Shown here in pieces: positions 56,634 to 64,000 of a stretch of DNA of 64,000 nucleotides; the first letter of the stretch is position 1, and every line of letters begins with the position of its first letter. The DNA is from Micromonospora chersina (GTDB lineage Bacteria; Actinomycetota; Actinomycetes; Mycobacteriales; Micromonosporaceae). The stretch covers positions 5,394,001 to 5,458,000 of the forward strand of contig NZ_FMIB01000002.1 in assembly GCF_900091475.1 (NCBI RefSeq). Reading direction: 5' to 3'. Both the position numbers and the translations under genes were made by a program. The notes beneath the pieces are model-generated. The model did not search any database and was not told the origin of the DNA. It saw only the letters and a list, made by a program, of their open reading frames with translations.

Positions 56634-57089
56634 ATGGAGATCGTGGAAGGGATCGGAATCGGCGTCGCGGTCGTCTTCGCGGCGCTTCTGATCCTCTTCA
56701 TCCGGCGGGCTCTCTACACCCGTAGCGGAGGCATCATCCGGCTCAGCGTCCGGGTGTCCACGATCCTCGACGGCCGAGGCTGGTCTCCCGGCTTCGGCCG
56801 TTTCGTCGGCGACGAACTCCGCTGGTACCGCATGTTCAGCTTCGCCCTGCGTCCCAAGCGGGTGCTCTCCCGCAAGACGCTGGCCGTGGAGCGGCGCCGG
56901 CTGCCCGAGGGCCAGGAACGGCTCTCCATGCCGGCCGACTGGGTGATCCTGCGCTGTACCAGCAACCACGCCCCGGTCGAGATCGCCATGGCGCGGTCCA
57001 CGGTCACCGGCTTCCTCTCCTGGCTCGAGGCCGCCCCACCCGGGGCGGTCTCGCCGCGTCTGGCCTCCCAGGACTGGCCCGCCGCCTGA
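56634..57089 (+). CDS. DUF2550 family membrane protein
   Basis: A 151-residue protein with one N-terminal transmembrane helix (~7-26) and a small cytoplasmic domain with RSGGIIRLSVRV, GWSPGFGRFVGDELRWYRMFS and the Arg-rich RPKRVLSRKTLAVERRR. It matches DUF2550, whose gene follows atpC across actinobacteria (Rv1312 in M. tuberculosis). Its function is unknown; fixed linkage suggests a link with ATP synthase or simple operon heritage. It starts 12 bases after atpC and should share its promoter. Confidence 0.88.
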   Translation: MEIVEGIGIGVAVVFAALLILFIRRALYTRSGGIIRLSVRVSTILDGRGWSPGFGRFVGDELRWYRMFSFALRPKRVLSRKTLAVERRRLPEGQERLSMPADWVILRCTSNHAPVEIAMARSTVTGFLSWLEAAPPGAVSPRLASQDWPAA

Positions 57090-57604
57090 CCTGGCTCGCT
57101 GGGGGTCAAGCCCGATAAACCCCAAGGGGTACGCGGAGCGCCGGCCCCACCGGGCTCCGCCCGGCTACCGGTGGCCCGATGAACGCGCCGGACCGGCTCG
57201 GAGTGGGACCCAATGTCCGCTTCCGTGTCGCCCCCGACCGTTGAGTGGAACGCCATGGGTGTCTCCGGCGTCCGGATACACCCATGCCGTTCCACCGACC
57301 GAGGTCGTGTGCGCCGGATGTCCGGTTCGCGGGTGGTCGGCGGCACTCCGGCGGCGGAATCGCGGGCGGGCCGGGGTCGTTGTATCCCCGTGAACGACCG
57401 AGGAAGGCGCCCCGCCCAGCGGGGTGTGCCGGGCCCGGAATGATGGTGGGCCGGCGGTCGTTGTACATGATCCCGGCGCGACGAAGAGGCTCCGCCCCGC
57501 GCACCGGATGATCCCCCCAGAACTTTCTTTGAGCGCCTGACGGTGCTTGCGCGCCGCCGACCTCCCCCGTCGGCGTGGTGCGCCAACCCCCAAGGAGCTT
57601 TGTC
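57090..57604. other. 515-base non-coding, structure-rich region before the lysozyme-like gene
   Basis: No convincing gene lies here on either strand; open frames are GC shadows. The region holds several inverted repeats. There is an 18-base stem with one mismatch at 57245-57295, CGACC/GGTCG at 57296-57307, and GGTCGTT/AACGACC at 57375-57399. GGGCCGG plus GGTCGTTGTA occurs twice, at ~57368-57384 and ~57448-57465, with one extra base in the second copy. A perfect 7-base stem at 57555-57575 has the loop CTCCCCC, whose CTCC could pair with the GGAG of the ribosome-binding site. The 3' half may be a structured 5' leader of the gene at 57605. I looked for the conserved core of the cyclic di-AMP (ydaO) riboswitch and did not see it. 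Confidence 0.55.
57245..57295. repeat. Long imperfect hairpin
   Basis: GTGGAACGCCATGGGTGT (57245-57262) pairs with 57278-57295 over 18 bases with a single C-C mismatch. The 15-base loop itself can form a 5-base stem (TCCGG/CCGGA). It is the strongest palindrome of the intergenic region, 155 bases past DUF2550; it is not followed by a T run and lies too far away to be an ordinary terminator of that gene. Confidence 0.75.
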
Positions 57605-58183
57605 ATGAACACGATGCTGCGTAAGAGCGTTCTCGGTATTGCTGGTCTGGCCTTCACCGGCGGCATCTTCGCCGGTCCGATCGCCGCTCACGCCGACGCC
57701 GCCCCCGTGCAGGGCAGCAAGCCGGTCGCGGTGAGCGTGCAGGGTGACAAGCTGATCCCGCACGGTGTGCAGGGCGCGCAGTCGCACATCGACCTGAACG
57801 ATGAGCAGCTGGCCAACGCCAAGGCGATCATCGCCGCGACGAAGAAGGCCGGTCTGCCGGAGCGGGCGGCGGTCATCTCGATCGCCACGTCGCTGCAGGA
57901 GTCGAAGCTGGAGAACCTGGGTCACCTCGGCGACCGCAACGACCATGACTCGCTGGGCCTGTTCCAGCAGCGCCCGTCCAGTGGTTGGGGCACGCCGGAG
58001 CAGATCACCGACCCGGAGTACTCGACGCTGGCGTTCCTGAAGGGTCTGAAGCAGGTTGACGGGTGGCAGGACATGCCGCTGACCGAGGCCGCTCAGACCG
58101 TGCAGGTCTCGGCCTACCCGGATGCGTACGCGCAGTGGGAGCAGCAGGCCGCCGACATCGTCGCCCACAACTGGAACAGCTGA
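57605..58183 (+). CDS. Secreted lysozyme-like (SLT-fold) protein
   Basis: A 192-residue exported protein: signal peptide to ~residue 31 (GPIAAHADA cleavage region), a short linker with repeats of VQGxK type, and a domain from ~65 with AAVISIATSLQESKLENL and DHDSLGLFQQRPSSGWGTPEQI. This pattern is the lysozyme/transglycosylase-like domain found in many actinobacterial peptidoglycan hydrolases; Glu in LQESKL is the likely catalytic acid. AAGGAG lies 7 bases before the ATG. Codon use differs from its neighbours, with many GGT, CGT, GCT and ATT codons, which may mark high expression or transfer. A long structured leader precedes it. Confidence 0.8.
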   Translation: MNTMLRKSVLGIAGLAFTGGIFAGPIAAHADAAPVQGSKPVAVSVQGDKLIPHGVQGAQSHIDLNDEQLANAKAIIAATKKAGLPERAAVISIATSLQESKLENLGHLGDRNDHDSLGLFQQRPSSGWGTPEQITDPEYSTLAFLKGLKQVDGWQDMPLTEAAQTVQVSAYPDAYAQWEQQAADIVAHNWNS

Positions 58184-58191
58184 CACACGCA

Positions 58192-58226
58192 CGAAGGCCG
58201 GTACCCCGAGCGGGTGCCGGCCTTCG
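58192..58226. terminator. Bidirectional hairpin terminator
   Basis: A 15-base stem (58192-58206 with 58212-58226) with one T-G wobble and a 5-base loop, 8 bases after the lysozyme-like gene and 11 before the stop codon of the convergent VOC gene. Confidence 0.75.
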
Positions 58227-58237
58227 GCGTATCCGGG

Positions 58238-58657
58238 TCAGCCGGTGCCGGCGACCAGTTCGACCTCGTACCCCTGCATGTCGGAGAGGTAGGCGGCGTA
58301 GGTCTCCGGGCCGCCGGCGTGCGGGTGCCGGTCCGGGAAGAGCAGCTCCCACCCGTGCCCGGGCGCGGCGGCGACCAGCCGGTCCACGGCGGCCGGCGGG
58401 CCGGCGTGGAAGGCCAGGTGGTTGAGGCCCGGCGCGCACCGGTCGTGGGCGCGCCCGGTGAGCGCCGGCGACTCCTCCAGGACCAGGTACGTCGGGCCGA
58501 GCCGCCAGGACCGGCCGGCCGGCCAGTCCTGGTACGGCGTCCAGCCCAGTTCACCGAGGAGCCAGCCCCAACTACGCCTGGCAGCGGCGAGATCGGGTAC
58601 CCACACCTCCACGTGGTGCAGCGCGCCGACGGTCAACGCTTGCCGCCCGGCACCCAT
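58238..58657 (-). CDS. VOC (glyoxalase/dioxygenase superfamily) protein
   Basis: A 139-residue vicinal-oxygen-chelate protein: two beta-alpha-beta3 repeats, the first starting ALHHVEVWVPDLAAARRSW and the second starting GLNHLAFHAG, ending MQGYEVELVAG. His in LHHVEV, His in LNHLAFH and Glu in YEVELV fit the usual metal ligands. The family covers glyoxalases, bleomycin-type binding proteins and dioxygenases; the substrate here is unknown. Its ATG at 58657 lies 25 bases inside the end of the adenosyltransferase gene, so the two are translationally linked. Confidence 0.78.
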   Translation of the reverse strand: MGAGRQALTVGALHHVEVWVPDLAAARRSWGWLLGELGWTPYQDWPAGRSWRLGPTYLVLEESPALTGRAHDRCAPGLNHLAFHAGPPAAVDRLVAAAPGHGWELLFPDRHPHAGGPETYAAYLSDMQGYEVELVAGTG

Positions 58658-59205
58658 AGCACATCCCCATCCGGATTTGCCGTTCTTGACAGGATAAAGA
58701 GCAGATCGGAGAGCCGGTTGAGATACTTTGCCGGGAGCGTGCTGGTCCGGTCCGGGTCGTGCGCGACCAGCGCCCACGCCGCACGCTCGGCGCGCCGGGC
58801 GGTCGTCCGTGCCACGTGCAGCAGCGCCGCGCCAGCGGTGCCGCCGGGGAGGATGAAGGAGTCGAGCTTGCTCAGGCGCGCGTTGTACTCGTCGCACCAG
58901 CCCTCGAGGCGCTCCACGTACTCCTCGGTCACCCGCAGCGGCGGGTACTTCGGGTCCGGCTCCACGGGGGTCGCCAGGTCCGCGCCGACGTCGAACATGT
59001 CGTTCTGGATCGACCCCAGCACCGCCCGCAGCTCGTCGGGGAGCTGCCCAAGGGCGAGCGCGACGCCGATGGCGGCGTTGCACTCGTCCACGTCCGCGTA
59101 CGCGGCGATCCGCGGATCGGTCTTCGGCACCTGCTCGTTGTTGCTCAGCCTGGTCATGCCGGCGTCGCCGGCCTTGGTGTAGATGCGCGTGAGGTGGACG
59201 GCCAT
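58633..59205 (-). CDS. Cob(I)alamin adenosyltransferase, PduO type
   Basis: A 190-residue helical enzyme that transfers the adenosyl group of ATP to cob(I)alamin to make coenzyme B12. Family marks are [16 protein letters not shown] (ATP site near the N-terminus), [21 protein letters not shown] and, near the C-terminus, [16 protein letters not shown]. The ATG at 59205 shares its CATG with the oppositely oriented first ATG of murA. The same neighbours, PduO then murA, flank the atp operon in mycobacteria. The 3' end overlaps the VOC gene. Confidence 0.92.
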   Translation of the reverse strand: MAVHLTRIYTKAGDAGMTRLSNNEQVPKTDPRIAAYADVDECNAAIGVALALGQLPDELRAVLGSIQNDMFDVGADLATPVEPDPKYPPLRVTEEYVERLEGWCDEYNARLSKLDSFILPGGTAGAALLHVARTTARRAERAAWALVAHDPDRTSTLPAKYLNRLSDLLFILSRTANPDGDVLWVPGGKR

Positions 59206-60643
59206 GACGCACAGCCTACGGATACCGGACCTGACGATCCCGGCGCGGCCGGCCCGCACGGCCTGGCCGGTCGGGGTGGGGCCGGGTGACGCCGGCGACC
59301 CGGCGGTCAACGACGTCGACGTCATCCGGGTGCTCGGTGAGGCCCGGCTGGCCGGCACCGTGCACGTGGTCGGGGCGAAGAACTCGGCGTTGAAGCTGAT
59401 GGCGGCGGCGCTGCTCGCCCCTGGGCGCAGCGTGATCACCAACGTCCCCCGGATCACCGACATCGCCATCATGGGGGAGGTGCTGCGCCGGCTCGGCTGC
59501 GTCGTACGCTTCGCCGCCGACGACCCGGTCGACCCCATGGTGGCCCGCGGCGGGGTGGAACGGTCCCGGTCGGTGGTGATCGACGTGCCGGAGCAGCCGG
59601 GCGCGGAGGCCGACTACGACCTGGTCCGCCGGCTGCGCGCGTCGATCTGCGTGCTCGGGCCGCTGCTGGCCCGCCGGCGGTACGTGCGGGTGGCCCACCC
59701 CGGCGGGGATGCCATCGGCTCCCGCGGCCTGGACATGCACATCGCCGGGCTGGCCCGGATGGGCGCGGAGATCTCCGGCGAGCACGGCTTCGTCATCGCC
59801 GAGGCCGCGGACGGGCTGCACGGCGCGGACATCCTGCTGGACTTCCCGAGCGTCGGCGCCACCGAGAACCTGGTGATGGCGGCGGTGCTGGCCCGGGGCG
59901 CCACGACTATCGACAACGCGGCCCGGGAGCCGGAGATCGTCGACATCTGCACCATGCTGAACCGGATGGGCGCCCGGATCGAGGGGGCCGGCACGTCGAC
60001 CCTGCACATCACCGGTGTGCCCGAGTTGCGCCCGGTCCGGCACGCCACGGTGGGGGACCGGATCGTCGCCGGGACGTGGGCGTTCGCCGCCGCGATGACC
60101 CGCGGCGACGTGACCGTGACCGGCGTGGACCCGGCCTTCCTGGAGGTCGCGCTGGACAAGCTGGTCTCGGCCGGCGGCCTGGTGGAGACCCGGGGCGGCG
60201 CCTTCCGGGTACGCATGGACGACCGGCCGAAGGCCGTCGACGTGGTCACCCTGCCCTTTCCGGGCTTCGCCACCGACCTGCTGCCGATGGCGATCGGGCT
60301 GGCCGCGGTCAGCGACGGGGCCTCGCTGATCACCGAGAACATCTTCGACGGCCGGTTCATGTTCGCCAACGAGATGATGCGGCTCGGCGCGGACATCAGG
60401 ACCGACGGCCACCACGCCCTGGTCTGCGGCCACGACCGCCTCTCCGGCGCCCCGGTACGCGCCACCGACATCCGGGCCGGCGCCGGTCTGATCATCGCCG
60501 GGCTCTGCGCCGACGGGGTCACCGAGGTCTCCCACGTGCACCACGTCGACCGCGGCTATCCGGACTTCGTGGCCGACCTGCGGGCCCTCGGCGTCGAGGT
60601 GGAACGCGGCACGGCGCCCGACGAACCGGACCTCGCCATCTGA
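59204..60643 (+). CDS. murA: UDP-N-acetylglucosamine 1-carboxyvinyltransferase (Asp-type MurA)
   Basis: Up to 479 residues of the EPSP-synthase fold that transfers enolpyruvate from PEP to UDP-GlcNAc, the first committed step of peptidoglycan synthesis. [17 protein letters not shown] holds the conserved Lys-Asn. The active-site loop reads [11 protein letters not shown], with Asp169 where most MurA have Cys (Cys115 in E. coli). The same Cys-to-Asp change in M. tuberculosis MurA gives intrinsic fosfomycin resistance, since fosfomycin alkylates the Cys. The start is uncertain: ATG 59204 overlaps the divergent adenosyltransferase start, the next ~30 residues look unconserved, and GTG 59276 is possible. 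Confidence 0.94.
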   Translation: MTHSLRIPDLTIPARPARTAWPVGVGPGDAGDPAVNDVDVIRVLGEARLAGTVHVVGAKNSALKLMAAALLAPGRSVITNVPRITDIAIMGEVLRRLGCVVRFAADDPVDPMVARGGVERSRSVVIDVPEQPGAEADYDLVRRLRASICVLGPLLARRRYVRVAHPGGDAIGSRGLDMHIAGLARMGAEISGEHGFVIAEAADGLHGADILLDFPSVGATENLVMAAVLARGATTIDNAAREPEIVDICTMLNRMGARIEGAGTSTLHITGVPELRPVRHATVGDRIVAGTWAFAAAMTRGDVTVTGVDPAFLEVALDKLVSAGGLVETRGGAFRVRMDDRPKAVDVVTLPFPGFATDLLPMAIGLAAVSDGASLITENIFDGRFMFANEMMRLGADIRTDGHHALVCGHDRLSGAPVRATDIRAGAGLIIAGLCADGVTEVSHVHHVDRGYPDFVADLRALGVEVERGTAPDEPDLAI

Positions 60644-60730
60644 GGGGCCCGCCCTTAGCAGTCGTTCAGCCTCCCCGACTAGGGTGCTCGCAGACACTCA
60701 TTTCAGCGAGTTCCAGCGAGGGAGAAGCAG

Positions 60731-61579
60731 ATGGCGGGTCGACTCGCGGTCGTCGGTGCCGGGTTGATGGGCTCGGGCATCGCCCAGGTGGCGGCGCAGG
60801 CGGGCTGGCAGGTGACGCTGCGCGACCTGGACGACGCGGCCACCAGGCGGGGCGTCGACGGCATCCGGAAGTCGCTTCAGAAGTTCGCCGAGAAGGGGAA
60901 GATCGAGGCGTCCGAGGTCGAGGCGACCCTGGCCCGGATCACGCCGACCACGGAGCTGGAAGCGGCGGCCGACGCGGACATCGTCGTCGAGGCGGTCTTC
61001 GAGAAGATCGAGATCAAGCACGAGGTGTTCCGCGCGCTGGACAAGATCTGCAAGTCGGACGCGGTGCTGGCCACCAACACCTCGGCCATCCCGGTCACCC
61101 AGATCGCCACCGCCACCGAGCGCCCGGAGTCGGTCGTCGGCACCCACTTCTTCTCGCCGGTGCCCATGATGAAGCTCTGCGAGCTGGTCCGCGGCTACAA
61201 GACCAGCGACGCGGCCCTGGCCACGGCGAAGGCGTTCGCCGAGGAGATCGGCAAGACGGTCGTGGTGGTCAACCGGGACATCGCCGGCTTCGTCACGACC
61301 CGGCTGATCTGCGCCCTCGCCATGGAGGCGGTCAAGCTGGTCGAGGCCGGCGTGATCTCCGCCGAGGACCTGGACACCGCCTGCAAGCTGGGCTTCGGCC
61401 ACGCCATGGGCCCGCTGGCCACTGTCGACCTGACCGGCGTGGACGTGCTGCTCAACGCCACCCGGAACATCTACACCGACACCGCCGACGAGAAGTTCTT
61501 CCCGCCGGAGTTGCTCCAGCGCATGGCGACGGCCGGCGACCTGGGTCGCAAGACCGGCCAGGGCTTCTACAGCTACTGA
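60731..61579 (+). CDS. 3-hydroxybutyryl-CoA dehydrogenase
   Basis: A 282-residue NAD(P)-dependent 3-hydroxyacyl-CoA dehydrogenase, single domain pair with no hydratase fusion. The dinucleotide site is VVGAGLMGSGIAQVA; TNTSAIPVTQIA, the catalytic His in GTHFFSPVPMMKLCELV and the C-terminal RKTGQGFYSY are typical. It works in acetoacetyl-CoA/butyryl-CoA metabolism, possibly polyhydroxybutyrate or ethylmalonyl-CoA routes. GGGAGAAGCAG precedes the ATG; TAGGGT near 60680 may be its -10 element. The gene ends at a hairpin. Confidence 0.94.
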   Translation: MAGRLAVVGAGLMGSGIAQVAAQAGWQVTLRDLDDAATRRGVDGIRKSLQKFAEKGKIEASEVEATLARITPTTELEAAADADIVVEAVFEKIEIKHEVFRALDKICKSDAVLATNTSAIPVTQIATATERPESVVGTHFFSPVPMMKLCELVRGYKTSDAALATAKAFAEEIGKTVVVVNRDIAGFVTTRLICALAMEAVKLVEAGVISAEDLDTACKLGFGHAMGPLATVDLTGVDVLLNATRNIYTDTADEKFFPPELLQRMATAGDLGRKTGQGFYSY

Positions 61580-61590
61580 TCCGTGCGGAT

Positions 61591-61621
61591 GACGCCCCCG
61601 GCCGCCCCGGTCGGGGGCGTC
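61591..61621. terminator. Hairpin between convergent genes
   Basis: A perfect 10-base-pair stem (61591-61600 with 61612-61621) and an 11-base loop, 12 bases after the dehydrogenase gene and touching the stop codon of the convergent hydrolase gene. Confidence 0.65.
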
Positions 61622-62432
61622 ACGTCTTCCGGGGCGGGGTGAGGGCCGCGCCGATCAGGCCGAACGCGTCCGGGATCACGGTGCCCCAGTAGGCGAAGTT
61701 GTGCCGGCCGTCGGCCCAGGCGGCGCGTGCCGGGGGCTCGGGCAGCGCCCGGGCCAGCGCGCGGACGTCCTTGAGGAAGTTGTCCTGCCGGCCGCACCAG
61801 AGGCCGACCGGGGTGCCGCGCAGCCGGTCCACGCCGGCGAAGACCGCGTCGCCCGGGCGGACCGCGGGGGAGAAGGCGGCCACCGCGCGCAGCCAACCGG
61901 GGTACGCCTCGGCGAGCAGCAGCGCGCCGAACCCGCCCATCGACCAGCCCCACACGGCGAGCCGGCTGCTGTCGAAGCCCCGCCGGGCGCACCAGGTCGG
62001 CACCTCCTCGCGGACCATCCGCTGCGGGTCGTCGTCGCCGGAGCGGCGCCAGGAGAGCCGGCCACCGGTGGCCCCGGCCAGCGCGAAGGGCGGGGCGCCA
62101 CGGCGTACCGCGTCGGTGAGGAACCGGGCCAGCCCGAACCGGCCGTAGTCGCGGGGCGTGGCCGAGGCGCCGTGCAGCACCAGGCAGACCGGCAGGCCGC
62201 GGCCGTCGCCGTACCCCTCGGGCACGGCCGTCCAGAAGTCCACCTCGCGGTCGCGGGCCCCGGACCGGATGCGGATCAGGCGCTCGTCCCCGGCCGGCGC
62301 GTCGGGCACGGCGGGCGCCGGCCCGGGCCGGGGCTCGGCCAGTTGCCGCGCGGCGAGCCCGCCGACCACCGCGGCGCCGGCCACGCCGGCTGCGGCGCCC
62401 AGCAGGGTGCGCCGGGTCAGGAGGTGAGCCAT
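61620..62432 (-). CDS. Exported alpha/beta hydrolase (esterase D/PHB-depolymerase-like)
   Basis: A 270-residue hydrolase. The N-terminus [19 protein letters not shown] is a Tat-type signal with twin Arg. The hydrolase core has the oxyanion region LVLHGASATPRDYG, the nucleophile elbow GWSMGG (Ser164), Asp217 in GRQDNF and His244 in GRHNF, a complete triad. Relatives are secreted esterases of the antigen 85/esterase D group; the substrate is unknown. The ATG at 62432 overlaps no neighbour; CAGGAGG-like sequence is seen just upstream only weakly. The ABC permease gene stops 32 bases upstream in the same direction. Confidence 0.86.
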   Translation of the reverse strand: MAHLLTRRTLLGAAAGVAGAAVVGGLAARQLAEPRPGPAPAVPDAPAGDERLIRIRSGARDREVDFWTAVPEGYGDGRGLPVCLVLHGASATPRDYGRFGLARFLTDAVRRGAPPFALAGATGGRLSWRRSGDDDPQRMVREEVPTWCARRGFDSSRLAVWGWSMGGFGALLLAEAYPGWLRAVAAFSPAVRPGDAVFAGVDRLRGTPVGLWCGRQDNFLKDVRALARALPEPPARAAWADGRHNFAYWGTVIPDAFGLIGAALTPPRKT

Positions 62433-62464
62433 GCCCGCGAGTGTGCCACCCGCGGTGCGCGCCG

Positions 62465-63310
62465 TCAGCCGTCGCGCTTGGTGGTCCAGCGGAAGGTCGT
62501 CAGGCAGAGCACCAGGCCGATCACGCACCACAGCCCGAGCACCAGGGCGACGCGGCCCAGCTCGAACGAGCCGCCCGGTTCCTGCGCCCCGAAGCTGTCC
62601 GGCAGGAAGACCGAGCGCAGCCCCTGGCACATCCACTTGAGCGGGAAGAGCGCGGCGACCTGCTGCATCCAGCTCGGCAGGCTGGTGAAGACGAAGAACA
62701 CGCCGGAGATGAACTGGAGGACCAGGGCCACCGGGGTGACCACGGCCGAGCCGCTGCGGGCGGTGCGGGCCAGCGAGGAGATGGCGATGCCGCACAGCGT
62801 GCAGGCGGTGACGCCGAGGACGGCGACCCAGCCGAAGGTGGCCCACTTCGCGGCCGTCGCCGGCAGCTTCAGGTCGAACAGCGCCACCGACACGGCGAGC
62901 AGCAGCGCCGTCTCGGCGATGCCGATGGCCACCACCATGAGCACCTTGCCGGCGAACCAGACCCACTTCGGCATCGGGGTGCCCCGGTAGCGCTTGAGCA
63001 CGCCCCGGTCCCGCTCGATCGGGATCCAGATGCCGAGGTTCTGGAAGCTCACCGTCATCAGACCGGTCGCGATCATGCCGGTGATGAAGTACTGCGTGTA
63101 GCTGACGCCGGGGGCGATCTCGTCGTTGAAGATCGCCGCGAAGATCAGGATCATGATGACCGGGAAGCCCATCGTGAAGACGACGGACTCCCGGGAGCGC
63201 AGGAACTGGGTGATCTCCAGCCGGCCCTGCCGCAGGGCGAGCGAGGCCCCGCCCGGCCGGCGACCCGGGGCGGCGGCGACCGGCGCGGCCGGCTTCGTGG
63301 TGGTCGTCAT
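62465..63310 (-). CDS. ABC-2 type transporter permease
   Basis: A 281-residue permease with an Ala/Pro-rich cytoplasmic start and six hydrophobic segments (~45-68, 80-103, 127-150, 157-180, 188-212, 250-272), typical of ABC-2/DrrB-type exporters. The segment ITGMIATGLMTVSFQNLGIWIPIERDRGVLKRYRGTPMP is characteristic of drug-resistance permeases but is quoted here only as the region near residues 91-130. Its ATG overlaps the stop codon of the ATPase gene (TGATG), so the two subunits are translated together. Substrate unknown: drugs or lipids. Confidence 0.9.
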   Translation of the reverse strand: MTTTTKPAAPVAAAPGRRPGGASLALRQGRLEITQFLRSRESVVFTMGFPVIMILIFAAIFNDEIAPGVSYTQYFITGMIATGLMTVSFQNLGIWIPIERDRGVLKRYRGTPMPKWVWFAGKVLMVVAIGIAETALLLAVSVALFDLKLPATAAKWATFGWVAVLGVTACTLCGIAISSLARTARSGSAVVTPVALVLQFISGVFFVFTSLPSWMQQVAALFPLKWMCQGLRSVFLPDSFGAQEPGGSFELGRVALVLGLWCVIGLVLCLTTFRWTTKRDG

Positions 63311-64000
63311 CAGTGTCCGATCATCCGCAGGTAGACGTCTTCCAGGGTCGGCCGGGTCACGGTGAGGCCCGGGACCTCGCCGCCGAAGCGCGCGGCCAGC
63401 TCCGCCACCAGCGCCGTCGGCGTCGCGGTCTCGGCCGTCTCCGGCGTCCCGTCCGGGGTACGCCAGGAGACCGTCGCCAGCGCCTCCTGCCGGTTGCCCA
63501 GCCGGTTCGGCGGGGCCACCTCGACCACCCGGCCGGCGGCGATCACCCCGACCCGGTCGGCCAGGGCCTCGGCCTCGTCGAGGTAGTGGGTGGTGAGCAC
63601 GATGGTGGTGCCGGCGGCCGAGAGGTCGCGGATCAGCTCCCAGAACTCGCGCCGGGCCTCCGGGTCGAAGCCCGTGGTGGGCTCGTCGAGGAACAGCAGC
63701 TCGGGGCGGCCCACGATGCCCAGCGCCACGTCCAGCCGGCGCTTCTGCCCGCCGGAGAGGGTGTGCGTGCGCGCCCGGGCCTTGGCGCCCAGCCCGACCC
63801 GCTCGACCACCTTGTCCGGGTCGTCGGCGTCCGGGTAGAAGCCGGCGAAGTGCCGCACCACCTCGGCCACGGTCAGCTCGTCGAACTCGCCGGTGCCCTG
63901 GAGCACGATGCCGACGCGGGACCGCCAGCCCGGGTCGGGGTGCGCCGGGTCGGCGCCCAGCACGCGGACCTCGCCGGCGTCGCGCCGCCGGTAGCCCTCC
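63310..64000 (-). CDS. ABC transporter ATP-binding protein (N-terminus outside window)
   Basis: The C-terminal ~230 residues of a DrrA/CcmA-type exporter ATPase; the frame is open to the right edge. Visible motifs are the Q-loop LQGTGEFDELTV, the ABC signature LSGGQKRRLDVALG, Walker B LLFLDEPT, the D-loop GFDPEARREF and the switch His in TTHYLDEAE. The Walker A motif must lie beyond the edge. The ~70-residue C-terminal extension ends EDVYLRMIGH. Together with the permease it forms a half-size drug-exporter pair. Confidence 0.93.
   Translation of the reverse strand, partial: EGYRRRDAGEVRVLGADPAHPDPGWRSRVGIVLQGTGEFDELTVAEVVRHFAGFYPDADDPDKVVERVGLGAKARARTHTLSGGQKRRLDVALGIVGRPELLFLDEPTTGFDPEARREFWELIRDLSAAGTTIVLTTHYLDEAEALADRVGVIAAGRVVEVAPPNRLGNRQEALATVSWRTPDGTPETAETATPTALVAELAARFGGEVPGLTVTRPTLEDVYLRMIGH

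Noticed and set aside
57090..57604. Cyclic di-AMP (ydaO) riboswitch before the cell-wall hydrolase gene
   Set aside because: These riboswitches often precede actinobacterial wall hydrolases, but the conserved core (GGGUGAAU and ACAGCUAACCUCG-type segments) is not present.
58238..58657. Methylmalonyl-CoA epimerase, suggested by the neighbouring B12 adenosyltransferase
   Set aside because: The VOC sequence lacks the epimerase N-terminal pattern (HIDHIGIAV-like) and resembles the general single-domain glyoxalase-like group.

Overview
The window is a high-GC (well over 70% by eye) actinobacterial chromosome segment. The protein families and the gene order fit the Micromonosporaceae, probably Micromonospora or a close relative; this is inference from content, with no database search behind it. 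Coding density is very high, GTG starts are common, and most genes end at a strong GC-rich hairpin.

From about 17.8 kb rightwards the window follows a backbone known from other actinobacteria (Mycobacterium tuberculosis has argS-lysA-thrA-thrC-thrB-rho-rpmE-prfA-hemK-sua5-...-atpBEFHAGDC-DUF2550-PduO-murA). Here the order is argS, lysA, hom, thrC, thrB, rho, rpmE, prfA, prmC, a Sua5/TsaC protein, glyA, atpBEFHAGD, atpC, a DUF2550 gene, a PduO-type cobalamin adenosyltransferase and murA. Several blocks are inserted into it. They are an RND pump, a polysaccharide deacetylase and an MFS exporter between thrC and thrB; a large phosphodiester glycosidase/metallophosphatase and a T4-type polynucleotide kinase-phosphatase between rho and rpmE; a GGDEF protein between prfA and prmC; a phosphatase, a class A PBP and an SDR protein before glyA; and an LCP cell-wall ligase gene between atpD and atpC.

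The left 17 kb is accessory. It holds the 3' part of an Erm-like rRNA methyltransferase, a DUF2795 gene and an erythromycin-esterase-like gene, then a TetR/MMPL module with twin operators, a divergent HxlR/MFS module, a MocR regulator facing a PEP-mutase-like gene, and a stand-alone LigD polymerase domain. After these come a large secreted subtilase with its TrmB/LuxR-type neighbour, tRNA-Arg(CCG), a probable domesticated IS630 transposase, and a DUF305/DUF3105 pair.

The central block makes lysine and threonine, terminates transcription (Rho), terminates translation (L31, RF1, PrmC) and builds the F1Fo ATP synthase. The right end returns to the cell envelope (LCP, a secreted lysozyme-like protein, MurA) and closes with an acyl-CoA dehydrogenase-type enzyme, a secreted hydrolase and the start of an ABC-2 drug exporter cut by the window edge.

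The most interesting signals are the split atp operon (terminator, LCP gene, second terminator and a separate promoter before a shortened epsilon gene), the structured 515-base non-coding block before the lysozyme-like gene, MurA with Asp in place of the usual active-site Cys, the T4-like end-healing enzyme, and the apparently domesticated transposase. I saw no CRISPR array, intact insertion sequence, prophage or biosynthetic gene cluster.
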